Of a DNA stretch of 64,000 nt, positions 22,701 to 32,424 are shown in pieces. Origin of the DNA: Congeria kusceri (taxonomy: Eukaryota; Mollusca; Bivalvia; Myida; Dreissenidae); the NCBI GenBank assembly GCA_027627225.1, contig CM051024.1, forward strand, positions 39,350,225-39,414,224. The letters are read 5' to 3'. The number at the start of each line of letters is the position of its first letter. The stretch's first letter is position 1. The notes beneath the pieces were generated by a model that made no database searches, had not been told where the DNA came from, and worked only from the letters and a program-made list of their open reading frames with translations. The position numbers and the translations under genes were made by a program.

Positions 22701-25700
22701 ATTTGCGAGTAACATTGTTTGTAAGATAGAATTTTGCAGATCACTTAACAAACAGGTAATGGCATAAAATTTGAATACTTTCACTATTCCCTATCTCACA
22801 TTTCACTAGTTAATCCATAGGGCATTCCCTAACATATTCACTGTATAGTATTTTGACAACCATATTATTATTTCAAAATAGAGGGGGGGGGGAATATTGG
22901 CCTTGGCTTCAGTACATTTGCACCGAATTGGTCCATTGGTTGTGTTGGGGTTGTTTGGCGGCCATCTTGGATTTCTGGTTGAGTTGGTTGTTGATGATAG
23001 GGTTTTTTCTTCATTAGTCTCAAATCGACGGGTATTACAAGTAGGTTGTCTATTGAAGTAGTATTATTTTACATTTAATTCTAGAATTGTATACCCTAAT
23101 TTTATTTTTTATTGAGTTTGATATAAATTTTGTCAGAGATAGGGTGTGGATTTAATTCATTGTTCTTTTCAGTAACTCTTTGATTTTTAGACAACAGAAC
23201 CGGATTAGACCAGTTACATAGGTTTTTTTTTCAGGAACATTTAATTTAGATAGTTCATATTCATAATTATAAACAGTAAAGTGAAAATTAACTCATTTTC
23301 AGAAAAGCAGGTAAGTATATTTTTAATTGAAAGTATTATTGAATTTACTTCGAAATTTTGTTTATTCCTTGAATTATGAAATGTATAATTTGATGTGATC
23401 TTAACTACTCAGCCGCAATGGCAGAAATTTCAGAGGAACAAAGGGCACTTTTAGATGCCATGAAAGAACTTAATATAGAAACAGAACGTGATTTGAAAGG
23501 TTTGTTGCGAAAACAAGAAATTGAATCACAGGCACTATATTATAAGAAGCAGGATGAAAAATCAGAAACAACTACAAAGTTTCCCAGAATTTCACTTTTC
23601 TATGGTGAACCAGGTAAAGGTGAAGTGTCTTACTTTACCTGGCAATATGAAGTCAAATGTTTGTTGCAAGAGAAAGCGTACAGCCCTGAGAGTATACTGC
23701 TTGGCATTCGCAGGTCATGTAGAGGCGAAGCAGCGGATATACTGCGAAGGCTAGGTGTCAAAACCAGGGTTGATGACATTTTAGATAAATTTCAATGTAC
23801 ATTGGGTGCCATCGACACACCAGAATCAATTTTGCGGAAATTTTATGCATGTCAACAAGAAAAGAATGAAAGTGTTTCAAAGTATGCTACACGGATCGAA
23901 GAAATTTTTTCTCAGGCTGTCGAACTAGAAGCCATTGGTAGAGAACAAGAAGTATTATTGAAAAATGTTTTCTATCAAGGTCTTCATAAAGAATTAAAAC
24001 ATACATCTGCTTTTAAATTCGAGTCAGTACATGACTATGATCTCTTCAAAGTTGAAGTGAGAAAATTGGAGCGTGATTTAAACACACCACAAGACACAAA
24101 AACACAATGTAGTGCAATAAATCCAAATGAGACGCAAATTGGAAGTGAACTTGGAGAAGTCAAGACTCTGTTGAAATCTTTGAATGAAAGAATAGAAAAG
24201 TTAGAAAAAAGTAAGGAAAGTCAATATTCTCCATATCAAGAATCAAATGTCGTTAGGGGGTCATTTAGAGGCCGTAGACATTACAGAGGGACACTCTGTC
24301 AACGAGGATTTAATTCCCAGAGGCCATCTAGAATACCGGGGAGAGGTGATGCTTCATATCGACCTAGACGGCCGGTAGCCTCTAATATGTTTAGGCCAAA
24401 GGAAGTTGAATGTTACAACTGCTACGAGACAGGACATTTTGCGCGAGATTGCCCATATAATTTAAACGAATAAGTGCCGCATGTGCGGGTCTCCATACTG
24501 GCACGAACAAACCTGACCCAGATTTAGTTGGTGAATCATGCGAAGTTGAAATTCAAGTTGCTAATATTATAACAACTGCTTTATTAGACACAGGATCTTG
24601 TGTATCGGCTTGTTCCGAAGATTTTTATAACACAAAATTGTCAGGGTATGAGTTGAAACCCTTGAATGAATTAATAAAAATTGAATGTGCTGATGGTAAT
24701 ACACTACCATATACTGGGTATATTGAAGTAACAATTAATACTCCAGGAATTGAAAATTCTAAAGAACAACATTGTTTATTACTTGTTGTACCAAATACTG
24801 AGTATAATAAAAGGACACCAATTTTAATTGGTACAAACATTTTATCACATTTTATGGACAATTGCAAATTGCAATGTGGAGATCAGTTCTTAAAAACGAC
24901 CAAATTGTCTACTCCATGGTTTTCTGCTTTCCGAGCAATGACATTACGAGAGAGGGAATTAAAAAAAAATGGAAATAGACTTGCAATTTTGAGATGCAGT
25001 CATAACTCAAAAATAACAATAGGTCCAAATCAATCAATAAATGTGTCATGTTTTACAGACAAAGTGATGAATTATAAACAGACTTGTGCCATTCTACAGG
25101 AGACAAAAGAGTCTTTATTGCCAAGTTTTATTGAAATTACCCCTGCTGTTGTCAATTTTAACAACAACAAACAAGAAATATTAGTGGGTATTTCAAATCC
25201 ATCATCTCAGGTGGTGACTATTGCACCCAGAGCTGTCATTTGTGAAATGCAACCTGTGATCATTGAACATTGTTCACATGACAACTTGTCAGAGGAAAAT
25301 GTAGATATTTTACATCAAATACATGTTAATTCTGAATTGACTTTAGAACAACATAGTGAACTGTTAATTTTGCTTAAAAGGCACGAAAGTATTTTTTCAA
25401 AAGGGGATACAGATATTGGCAATTGTACCTTGTCAAAACATCGTATTGATTTGCATAATGATATTCCTTTTAAACAAAGACATCGTAATATACCCCCACA
25501 CATGGTGGATGAAGTGAGAAAACATTTGAATGATTTAGTAACTGCAGGTATTATTAGGAAATCTAAGTCACCATGGGCATCTGCAGTAGTACTTTGTAGA
25601 AAAAAGAATGGGAAATTACGTATGTGCATTGATTATAGAATGCTGAATAAACAAACTGTGAAAGATTCTTATGCACTACCCAGAGTAGAAGATATTTTCA

Positions 25701-28700
25701 ATTGTCTAAATGGATCTACCTGGTTTAGCACTGTGGACATGAAAGCCGGTTATCATCAGGTGGAAGTCGAAGAATGTCATAAGAAACGTACAGCTTTCAC
25801 AGTAGGCCCACTTGGTTTCTGGGAATTTAACAAAATGCCCTTTGGATTAGTTAACAGTCCAGCAAGCTATCAACGTCTAATGGAAGAATGTTTAGGAGAT
25901 TATAATATGAAGATCTGTGTTATATATTTAGATGATCTGATTATTTTCAGCTCTTCGTTCTCTCAACATTTAGAGCGACTGGATCTTATCATGACAAGAC
26001 TCAGAGAATGCGGAATAAAACTCTCTCCTGATAAATGTTTCTTCTTAAAGAAAAAAGTCAATTTCTTAGGACATGTTGTTGGAAAATATGGAATTGAAAC
26101 TGACCCGGAAAAATGTGAAAAGATAAAGAACTATCCAACTCCCTCAAATGCGGAGGAATTGAGATCATTTTTAGCTTTAGCGGGCTATTATCGCAAATTT
26201 GTGAAAGATTTTAGTAAAGTATCAAAACCACTAACTGATCTGTTACCACCTACAAGTCCAAAGAAGAATAAGAATAAGCGTAACATAAAATGGAAGTGGG
26301 GTGTTGAAGAAGAGAAGGTTTTTAATGAACTGAAGAGGTTGTTATCCACACCACCTATACTTGGATATCCTGATTTTAATCTCCCATTTGAACTTCACAC
26401 CGATGCCAGTCAAAAGGGATTAGGTGCTGTATTGTATCAACTTCAAAATGGTTCAAAGAAAGTTATTGCTTATGCCAGCAGAAGTTTGTCAAAAACTGAA
26501 AAAAATTACTCTGCCTACAAATTGGAGTTTCTGGCATTAAAATGGGCAATAACAGAGAAGTTTCATGATTATCTTCAGTGCCAGAATTTCAGTGTTTACA
26601 CTGACAATAATCCTTTGACTTATGTTTTAACAAGTGCAAAGTTGGATGCAACCGGTCAACGGTGGGTATCCACATTAGCTGATTACAATTTTGACATCCT
26701 GTACAGACCAGGAGTCAAGAATGTTGATGCTGACGTTATGTCACGCTACCCATTTGAACAGAATGAGACAAAGAAAATTGAACATGAAACAATCAAAGCA
26801 ATTGGCCATCAGCAAATACCATTTGTTGAAATACTACCATGTGCTTCTCTACATATTTTAGATTCCACTGACGATTCTGGTTCTGTAATGACACAGATAG
26901 AAATGAAAGAGTTAAGGAATAGTCAACGGAATGACCCAGTTATTGGGTTGTGGGTGAAAGCTACTGTGAATAAAACACTTCCAAATAAACAATCGATAGG
27001 TAACAACAAACATTTGACCATGTCTAGACATTTTAAACAGTTTAAGATGGTAAGAGGTATTTTATACCGAGAAATCGAAGAAAATCAGCAGACCATTAAA
27101 CAGTTGGTATTACCATCTGTATATCACCATGATGTTTTTAAAGGTTTACACAGTGATATTGGCCATCCTGGAAAAGACAGAACAACATCTTTAGTACGTG
27201 AACGTTTTTATTGGCCTGGATACACCAGTGACATCAACAAATGGGTGGAGCAATGCCCAAGATGCTTGAGAAGAAAGACTAACAAGAACAACACTGCACC
27301 TTTAGTAAATATTAAGTCAAATTATCCATTGGAGCTTGTTAGTACAGATTTTTTGAAAGTTGATCCGTGCAAAGGAAACATAGGAAATATACTTGTCATA
27401 ACAGACCATTTTACTAAATTGGCTATTGCAGTACCAACAAAAAACCAGACAGCTAAAACAACGGCGGAAGTTTTACTGGAACATTTCATCTACAAATATG
27501 GTATCCCTACCAAACTTTTGGCCGATCAAGGTCCAAATTTTGAATCGGATGTCATAACAGAACTTTGTCAACTGATGGGAATTAAAAAAATAAGAACAAC
27601 CATTTATCATCCTCAATGCAATGGAATATCTGAAAGGTTCAATAGAAGTTTACTGGATATGTTAGGCACATTAGAGCCTGAAAAGAAAACCAACTGGAAA
27701 GAGTATTTGTCATCCTTGTGTTATGCATACAATGCAATTAAACACGAATCCACAGGGATTAGCCCTTTTGAACTAATGTTTGGAAGAAAACCAAAATTAC
27801 CAGTTGACACCATGTTTGGTCTGGAAAAAGAAGATTTTATTTCTACTGACTATGTGAAACATTTAAAACAGAAAATGGAAGTAGCAAGAAACATAGCAAA
27901 TGATTTCTTAGAAAAAGCAAGAAATAAACAACAACATTATTATAACAAAAACGCCAAAGCTTCAAAAATAGAGGTTGGTGATCGTGTTCTCATTAGAATA
28001 TTAGCTTTCAATGGTCCACACAAAATTGCCGACAAATATGAAGAAGAAGTTTACGAAGTGGTGGAACAACCAAATATGGAAATACCCGTCTTTATAGTGA
28101 GAAACAAAGAAGGCGACAAAAAAACGTTGCATAGAAACCATCTTTTACCTGTTGGTGAAGGAGAGAATACATTTTTAGAGATAGGTGTTAAACCGAAGGC
28201 AGCTCCTCGAAAAAGTAAGGGGGTGGATAACAGCGAGTTAATTAGATCGGTTGAAAGTAATACAACGGATGTAGTTGATTCAATACATCCAACCCAGAAG
28301 TATTGTTCAGATTCTAGTGAATCTGATACTGATTTTATTGAGTTCACAGGTGTGCCCTCAAAGAAGAAAAGGCTGACCGGTCAGCGCGAGACTAGAGGAA
28401 AAGAAACTGCTAGAGAAGAAGGTGCTAGAAAAGAAGCTGCAACAGAAGAAGCTGCAGCAGAAGAAGTAGAAGTTGCAACACAAGAAGACCAACCTACATC
28501 TACAGAAGTAGAAACAACAGAGGCTGTAGAAGCCAATGAAGTTATAGAAGATGAAGATGTTCGAAATGATAACCGAACAAGTGAAGAGGACGATATAGTA
28601 ACACGAACAACAAAACCGCCACCCAAACCACCACCAAGAAGATTGAAACATCAAGTATCTCGACCAGACACCGAAACAGAAGACGATGTAGATAGACCCT

Positions 28701-31008
28701 TTCCAAGAAAGTCGACGAGAACCAAGAAGAAACCAGATTGGCATGATACATACCACATCGGCCAACAACAGAACATATTGGAATTGTTAGAAATGCAAGC
28801 AAAAAACAGTAGAGTCACAGCTGAACTGTTTAAATCTGTATTGCAAGTTCTTTCCTTGTAGGGAGTATAGAAAATAGGCAGAAATTGTTATGATGTATGA
28901 TAATTTTTTTATTGTGTTGATGCAGGTTGTTTTTCTGGCAGGAGGTGAGGTAACATGTTGATGGAAGTATTTCAACATTTCTATGATGTGGTATCGGTAG
29001 TTTAATCGTTAAACTACAGTTTGTTCCAATAATTTTACAGTCCTGTCATATTGGTATATATTGTGAATAATAATGCATAAATTTTATTACAGGATGCAGG
29101 ATGATGCACATGGCATAATTGTAGGCAATTACACAAATATAAGGTTGACACCTATGTTTCAGAAAGCAGAAATTTGTATTGTACATATTATGTTTTAATT
29201 TCCATGTATGGTTTTATTATGGTCAGGTGTGCCTACTATTTGCAGACTATTAGACAGTATGCAGAATATGATGTTTTTTTATGAGAATACACGGTGTTGA
29301 ATATTATGCAACACATTATATATTGTATTTTTACAACATAGTAGCAAATGTAAATGGGTACTGTTTATTGGTGTTATCAGGACGTTGATAGTAAGGGTAT
29401 GGTACAACCGTGTAGTAGTTGGTAATTTGTTGTAGTATAAAAGTCAGGGGACTTTTCAGGAAGAGGGGGAGAATGTAACTGTGTGTTACATTACAGTAGT
29501 ATGTAACCTATCGAGACTTGGTAGGTTGTAACCCGATGTCGTAAAAGTCGGTGGTGGTGAAGGTCGTTCTGTGGTGGGGTTGGCTGCCATTGTTGGAAAA
29601 TAGAAAGTTCTGGTTGAGAATCGAGAAATATCTTTTGCATCAGATTATAGTTGTCATTAATTAATTTAATATAAGGAACCTCAGATAGTCAGCAGTCAGC
29701 ACATTGCACGGAGAGAGAGATTTTGGGAAGAGAGGCCAACGAGTACCAAATACTCTGTAAGTTGTTCTCCTTGTTGTAAATGTGATAATATACAGTGCAG
29801 AATGGTTGTTAGTTTCTATATTGTGTGTTTATAGATGTTTTTCTATAAATAAGATCAGTTTAATTGGTTTGGCACACACGGTCATGCAAGGCCAATGGTG
29901 ACTGTTTTATCTCTATATTCATTGATATGAGAAATGAACAGATATTCATACATGTATATGTATTTCAGGTGTTTTAGATGTGATTGTATAGTAATCTTAA
30001 ATATGTGTATTTTTTTGATTATTTTTAGGGCGGATCAAATGGGATTACCCGGGATCAGATGGGATTCCTATTGATCAGACTTGACAGAACGAACATTCAG
30101 TCTGTTAGAATATATTCATTAAACTGAACTATACTGATTTGATCTATCGAGAATTGTATCACTGGTTATTGCTATATGTTGTCTTCGAATATATTGAACA
30201 ATTAATCTAAGAACTCACGTGTTTCGTTCTTACTGAACAGACCCCGAAGTTACATGTATATATGTAAAAAACATAATTTCACTTGCTGTTTTCCAAGATA
30301 GGATGAAATTACTGGTACGGTTATTTATCAGTCGAGCAGTTTATGTAGTAATATGTCAATTCAAGTCTTAATGATGGAATACAGTAGTATTATTTAGTGA
30401 ATATATATTACTGTATTATGGATATTCTAGCTTTAAACAGTGATTATTGGTAAAATGATTGGAAAGTTTAAACAAAATCCAATTGGTAGTTCAATGGGTA
30501 TATTGCAAAGGTGATATAACAAATATAGCAAATGTTCAACTTAAACCGAAGCCCAATGGGTATCAGTAGTTATTTCTGAACTACGAAAAACACTGAATAA
30601 AGAACTTGCACATTTCAGGTTGACTATGAATTTGGCAAGAAGTCCTACTGGAATCTCCTCAGCAATGATCCACTGGCAAGTATTTATGAGGCCTGTGCTA
30701 CCTCAGTTGGCATTCAGATAGAAACTGATCCAGAAAAAATCAGCAAATATGGCGGATCGACGGACATGGGCAACGTTTCGCATGTAATTCCCAGCATTCA
30801 TCCAAAGTTCCACATCGGGTCCCACGTCAGCCAGCATACAAAGGAGTTTGCGGTGTTGTCTGGAGATCTGAATGCTCAGAAATACACGCTCGACGTGGCA
30901 AAGGCGCTGGCGTTGACTGCGTTAGAAATATATAACAATAAGGCGTTGCTGAAGAAAGTTAAAGACAGTTTTAGTCGTGACAAGGAAGCTAACAGCGATA
31001 TTGCTTAA
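13752..31008 (+). CDS. PM20D2: PM20D2-like M20 family dipeptidase, complete five-exon gene, copy A
   Basis: PM20D2 is a cytosolic M20 metallopeptidase that removes unusual dipeptides such as beta-alanyl-lysine. Exons are 13752-14126, 14689-14837, 15267-15409, 20565-20719 and 30619-31008 (TAA). All join in frame with GT-AG introns to give about 403 residues, close to the family's ~430. Visible are [27 protein letters not shown] (HxxxH metal site), CPAEEG (catalytic and metal Glu), MMAHPSQ, a dimerisation-domain segment ([20 protein letters not shown]), [11 protein letters not shown] and FHIGS. Intron 3 carries the 4.5-kb hAT element and intron 4 the 9.0-kb LTR element, so the gene is stretched over 17 kb but its coding sequence is unbroken. 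Transcripts must read through both elements in sense orientation, which could affect splicing or polyadenylation. Confidence 0.93.
14150..14285 (-). repeat. tRNA-like SINE head in PM20D2 intron 1
   Basis: On the minus strand, TAGCGACGTAGAGCGTTTGCC (A-box-like) is followed by GGCTTCGAATCCCCAG (B-box-like). This looks like a tRNA-derived SINE fragment, not a functional tRNA. The copy B equivalent is at about 51137-51272. Confidence 0.45.
15430..15685. mobile_element. Foldback MITE just downstream of PM20D2 exon 3 (copy A, element 5)
   Basis: Starts about 20 nt after the exon 3 splice donor. Both arms carry the ATTAGC-palindrome. The right terminus is decayed (TACTACGACATGCCTCA). It is shared with copy B (52419), so it predates the duplication. 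Confidence 0.9.
15936..20420 (+). mobile_element. Full-length hAT-like DNA transposon in PM20D2 intron 3 (copy A)
   Basis: Bounded by a 9-bp inverted repeat, CAGTCTTCG at 15936-15944 and CGAAGACTG at 20412-20420. GTTTTC lies directly outside the left end and, one base displaced, outside the right end. In copy B GTTTTC abuts both ends exactly, giving a 6-bp target duplication. Subterminal arrays of CGGTCGAGTG (left, 15950-16040) and CGGGCTAGTG (right, 20328-20395) flank a related block (CCAAGC..GTAGCCCGA) in direct orientation. The interior holds one nine-exon transposase gene. Because it sits at the same site in copies A and B, it inserted before the 37-kb duplication. Confidence 0.82.
16227..20235 (+). 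CDS. hAT-superfamily transposase, nine exons, intact (copy A)
   Basis: Exons 16227-17055, 17334-17528, 17727-17953, 18069-18187, 18289-18506, 19097-19229, 19435-19705, 19851-20012 and 20110-20235 join in frame to 759 residues. The introns are GT-AG except intron 3, which has a GC donor (AAG|GCAAGT). The N-terminus has a TTF/BED-like zinc finger (CTVC ... HEISESH). An RNase-H-like core follows (SCDGSTD and FCADGASNM, the two Asp motifs), then an alpha-helical insertion, a hAT C-terminal dimerisation region ([20 protein letters not shown]), and an acidic Ser/Asp-rich tail. It resembles the ZNF862/C17orf113-type transposase-derived proteins. It would bind the element's ends and catalyse excision and insertion in the nucleus. 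AATAAA overlaps the stop. The intact frame suggests recent activity or retained host use; the inverted termini favour a transposon gene. Confidence 0.88.
20757..20950. mobile_element. Foldback MITE, internally deleted, in PM20D2 intron 4 (copy A, element 6)
   Basis: A shorter copy (~195 bp): both palindromic arms are partly lost, while the outer ends GTGGCGCGTCCTGAGAAAACC and GGTTTTCCCACGACGCGCC are kept. It starts about 37 nt after the exon 4 donor. Confidence 0.88.
21237..22017 (+). repeat. 5' LTR
   Basis: 781 bp, TGTAACTG...GAAGTTACA. TATAAATA at 21607-21614 is a plausible TATA box, which would place U3 over roughly the first 390 bp. Confidence 0.96.
22018..23417 (+). promoter_or_regulatory. 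Retrotransposon leader with putative primer-binding site
   Basis: TGGAGCCCCCAGTGATTT begins two bases after the LTR and is the expected position of a tRNA primer-binding site; the tRNA was not identified. The next ~130 bp repeat AACCAGTGA-type motifs several times. Further on are repeats of AAGACCGTTTC and CCACAAGGCGTTT. The leader is long (1.4 kb) with several upstream ATGs. CAG|GTAAGT at 23308-23316 and TACTCAG at 23406-23412 could mark a short leader intron just before the gag ATG. Confidence 0.6.
23418..24473 (+). CDS. gag: Retrotransposon Gag (PNMA-like capsid plus CCHC nucleocapsid)
   Basis: 351 residues, with the start in a good context (GCCGCAATGG). Residues ~60-225 look like the capsid fold shared by Ty3/gypsy Gag and PNMA proteins ([37 protein letters not shown]). 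A charged coiled-coil-like stretch follows ([16 protein letters not shown]), then an Arg-rich segment ([12 protein letters not shown]). One zinc knuckle [14 protein letters not shown] (CX2CX4HX4C) lies near the end. Gag assembles the particle and packages element RNA. The stop at 24471-24473 lies just past a -1 frameshift site, so Gag-Pol is probably made by frameshifting. Confidence 0.93.
   Translation: MAEISEEQRALLDAMKELNIETERDLKGLLRKQEIESQALYYKKQDEKSETTTKFPRISLFYGEPGKGEVSYFTWQYEVKCLLQEKAYSPESILLGIRRSCRGEAADILRRLGVKTRVDDILDKFQCTLGAIDTPESILRKFYACQQEKNESVSKYATRIEEIFSQAVELEAIGREQEVLLKNVFYQGLHKELKHTSAFKFESVHDYDLFKVEVRKLERDLNTPQDTKTQCSAINPNETQIGSELGEVKTLLKSLNERIEKLEKSKESQYSPYQESNVVRGSFRGRRHYRGTLCQRGFNSQRPSRIPGRGDASYRPRRPVASNMFRPKEVECYNCYETGHFARDCPYNLNE
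24461..24504 (+). promoter_or_regulatory. Programmed -1 frameshift site: slippery TTTAAAC plus hairpin
   Basis: TTTAAAC at 24461-24467 is placed as T TTA AAC in the gag frame, the canonical X XXY YYZ heptamer. A 9-nt spacer containing the gag stop follows. Then comes CCGC-ATGT-GCGG (24477-24488), with an alternative longer pairing of GTGCC (24474-24478) and GGCAC (24500-24504). The pol frame is exactly -1 relative to gag and is open from 24461. Confidence 0.85.
24461..28861 (+). CDS. pol: Retrotransposon Pol (protease, RT, RNase H, integrase), expressed by -1 frameshift
   Basis: Open for about 1466 codons from the frameshift site; there is no early ATG. Protease: LLDTGS (24581-24598) and LIGTNIL. 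Reverse transcriptase: [23 protein letters not shown] and active-site YLDD (about 25923-25936). RNase [15 protein letters not shown] and [11 protein letters not shown]. Integrase: HHCC zinc finger ([16 protein letters not shown] ... CPRCLRRK) and a D,D35E core ([26 protein letters not shown]), followed by a [14 protein letters not shown] C-terminal module. The last ~230 residues are an unusual acidic ([10 protein letters not shown]), proline-rich (PPPKPPPRR) tail with no recognised domain. No stop or frameshift was seen inside. Confidence 0.95.
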   Translation, partial: FKRISAACAGLHTGTNKPDPDLVGESCEVEIQVANIITTALLDTGSCVSACSEDFYNTKLSGYELKPLNELIKIECADGNTLPYTGYIEVTINTPGIENSKEQHCLLLVVPNTEYNKRTPILIGTNILSHFMDNCKLQCGDQFLKTTKLSTPWFSAFRAMTLRERELKKNGNRLAILRCSHNSKITIGPNQSINVSCFTDKVMNYKQTCAILQETKESLLPSFIEITPAVVNFNNNKQEILVGISNPSSQVVTIAPRAVICEMQPVIIEHCSHDNLSEENVDILHQIHVNSELTLEQHSELLILLKRHESIFSKGDTDIGNCTLSKHRIDLHNDIPFKQRHRNIPPHMVDEVRKHLNDLVTAGIIRKSKSPWASAVVLCRKKNGKLRMCIDYRMLNKQTVKDSYALPRVEDIFNCLNGSTWFSTVDMKAGYHQVEVEECHKKRTAFTVGPLGFWEFNKMPFGLVNSPASYQRLMEECLGDYNMKICVIYLDDLIIFSSSFSQHLERLDLIMTRLRECGIKLSPDKCFFLKKKVNFLGHVVGKYGIETDPEKCEKIKNYPTPSNAEELRSFLALAGYYRKFVKDFSKVSKPLTDLLPPTSPKKNKNKRNIKWKWGVEEEKVFNELKRLLSTPPILGYPDFNLPFELHTDASQKGLGAVLYQLQNGSKKVIAYASRSLSKTEKNYSAYKLEFLALKWAITEKFHDYLQCQNFSVYTDNNPLTYVLTSAKLDATGQRWVSTLADYNFDILYRPGVKNVDADVMSRYPFEQNETKKIEHETIKAIGHQQIPFVEILPCASLHILDSTDDSGSVMTQIEMKELRNSQRNDPVIGLWVKATVNKTLPNKQSIGNNKHLTMSRHFKQFKMVRGILYREIEENQQTIKQLVLPSVYHHDVFKGLHSDIGHPGKDRTTSLVRERFYWPGYTSDINKWVEQCPRCLRRKTNKNNTAPLVNIKSNYPLELVSTDFLKVDPCKGNIGNILVITDHFTKLAIAVPTKNQTAKTTAEVLLEHFIYKYGIPTKLLADQGPNFESDVITELCQLMGIKKIRTTIYHPQCNGISERFNRSLLDMLGTLEPEKKTNWKEYLSSLCYAYNAIKHESTGISPFELMFGRKPKLPVDTMFGLEKEDFISTDYVKHLKQKMEVARNIANDFLEKARNKQQHYYNKNAKASKIEVGDRVLIRILAFNGPHKIADKYEEEVYEVVEQPNMEIPVFIVRNKEGDKKTLHRNHLLPVGEGENTFLEIGVKPKAAPRKSKGVDNSELIRSVESNTTDVVDSIHPTQKYCSDSSESDTDFIEFTGVPSKKKRLTGQRETRGKETAREEGARKEAATEEAAAEEVEVATQEDQPTSTEVETTEAVEANEVIEDEDVRNDNRTSEEDDIVTRTTKPPPKPPPRRLKHQVSRPDTETEDDVDRPFPRKSTRTKKKPDWHDTYHIGQQQNILELLEMQAKNSRVTAELFKSVLQVLSL
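29458..29473 (+). promoter_or_regulatory. Polypurine tract
   Basis: GGAAGAGGGGGAGAA directly precedes the 3' LTR. This is the expected position and composition for the plus-strand primer of reverse transcription. Confidence 0.9.
29474..30254 (+). repeat. 3' LTR
   Basis: 781 bp, the same length as the 5' LTR and with no difference seen by eye. TATAAATA is at 29844-29851. Confidence 0.96.
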
Positions 31009-31689
31009 TCATGTTTTTTACTCAGAAGTGTTCAGATTTTTTTCCAAACTTTCCTAGCTGCCTGTGCCCATGAAATGGGGAACATTATTCGGACAGATTT
31101 CAAAATAGGGAAAGTTTTAAAAAGTTTATTTTATATTAATATATTCAATTTTTTCATCTACTGAACTTCTTTTGTGACAATGGTGCAAATTCAATTTTTG
31201 TTTTTGTGTTTAGGCACCCACCTCTAAAATACTGTCAATTACTTGGGCAATGGACAGGATATTTTGTCTGGGGAAACTGCCTTTTAAAGGCTCTAAAATT
31301 AGCAAAAGATCACTGGTGTTGTTAATTATTTAAAACTTTTGTTAAGCCAGTCATTGTTAAGGTTGTTTTGTTAAAATAATTATTTGTTGTTTTTTTTAAA
31401 CTTTGATGTTATTTCCATTATTTCCATTATTTGTGAAAATAATTACATTATTTAAAAGGAAAACACATCTGTTTAAAGCATGTTTAACCGGTATTTTAAT
31501 GTAATATTAGCTTGTGTATGTATATATTATATTCCTGCATGTTATGTTAGTCACTTTCCTATTCGAAATTTTCCAGAACCCATATTTGGTTTATTCTATT
31601 CAGAATATTTAACCAGGTTTTCTGAAGGCAAACTTTGGTTATTGGATTGGCGAATGTCTGGGGGTGGGCTGGCGCTCGGACATGAACAT

Positions 31690-32160
31690 TTTCTTTAGAG
31701 CGCAAATCCTCTTACAGTTCTTAAGGGATTTTGACCAAACTTTCACAGAACTCTCGTCACCAAATGCTCCAGGGCACATTGTCTGGATTTTGTGATTCAG
31801 TCATTTTGGGCAGATTTTGGCCCTTTGTTTATTTTGCACATATGTAATATATAGTGAACAATCTCTTCAGAGCGCAACTCCACCTACATTTCTAAAGGAA
31901 TTTCTACCAAAATGTATTCAGAACTATTGTCACCAAGTGCCCCAGCATATTGTCATGCTTTTATGATTATATCATTTTTGGCAGAATTTTGGCCCTTTGT
32001 TTAGTTTGCACATATGTAGTATATAGTGAACTATCTCGTCAGAGCGCAACTCCTCCTACATTTCTCAAGGGATTTCTACCAAATTTTTACAGAACTACTG
32101 TAATCAAGATCTCGTGTGTATTGTCAGGCTTTTGTGATTCCAACATCTTAGGCGAAATTA
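31690..32160. repeat. ~172-bp tandem repeat, about 2.7 units
   Basis: AGAGCGCAA recurs at about 31698, 31869 and 32041, each followed by TCCTCCTACATTTCT-like and ATTTTGGCCCTTTG-like blocks. The units are diverged from one another and non-coding. Confidence 0.75.
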
Positions 32161-32424
32161 TGGATATTTCAGACCTGGCAGTTTTCTAGCCCTAGCCGGA
32201 TGTATAGCTTGAGCAAGATTTCTGGCTTTTGGAGTGGACTTGGACCAGTCTGGGGGGGGGGGGGGGGTCAGGACAGGCTCATCCATAAAAAATCATTGAA
32301 CTGTTTAAAATTGAAAACCTGGTTTTGTAACATTTCTATGTCTCTCGTTTTTATTCTATTCAGAATATTGTTGTGTTTATCTATGCAGAGTATTGGTGTT
32401 TGACTTCAGCTTCCAGTGTTTTTT

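Larger units (their letters stand above)
21233..30258 (+). mobile_element. Ty3/gypsy-type LTR retrotransposon, complete, with TGTA target duplication
   Basis: Two 781-bp LTRs (21237-22017, 29474-30254) start TGTAAC and end GTTACA. They are flanked by the 4-bp duplication TGTA (21233-21236, 30255-30258). Internal order is leader, gag, pol (protease, reverse transcriptase, RNase H, integrase) and polypurine tract. There is no envelope gene. RT-before-integrase order and the RT sequence ([14 protein letters not shown]) place it in Ty3/gypsy (Metaviridae-like). By eye the LTRs show no differences and both ORFs are open, indicating a very recent insertion. It lies in PM20D2 intron 4 in the sense direction. 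Confidence 0.95.

Noticed and set aside
28358..28768. Cys/Phe-rich antisense open frame of 136 residues
   Set aside because: Shadow of the acidic Glu/Ala-rich tail of pol on the other strand.
32251..32267. Long G run as a G-quadruplex or regulatory site
   Set aside because: A single homopolymer, poorly determined by sequencing, with no additional G-tracts arranged around it.
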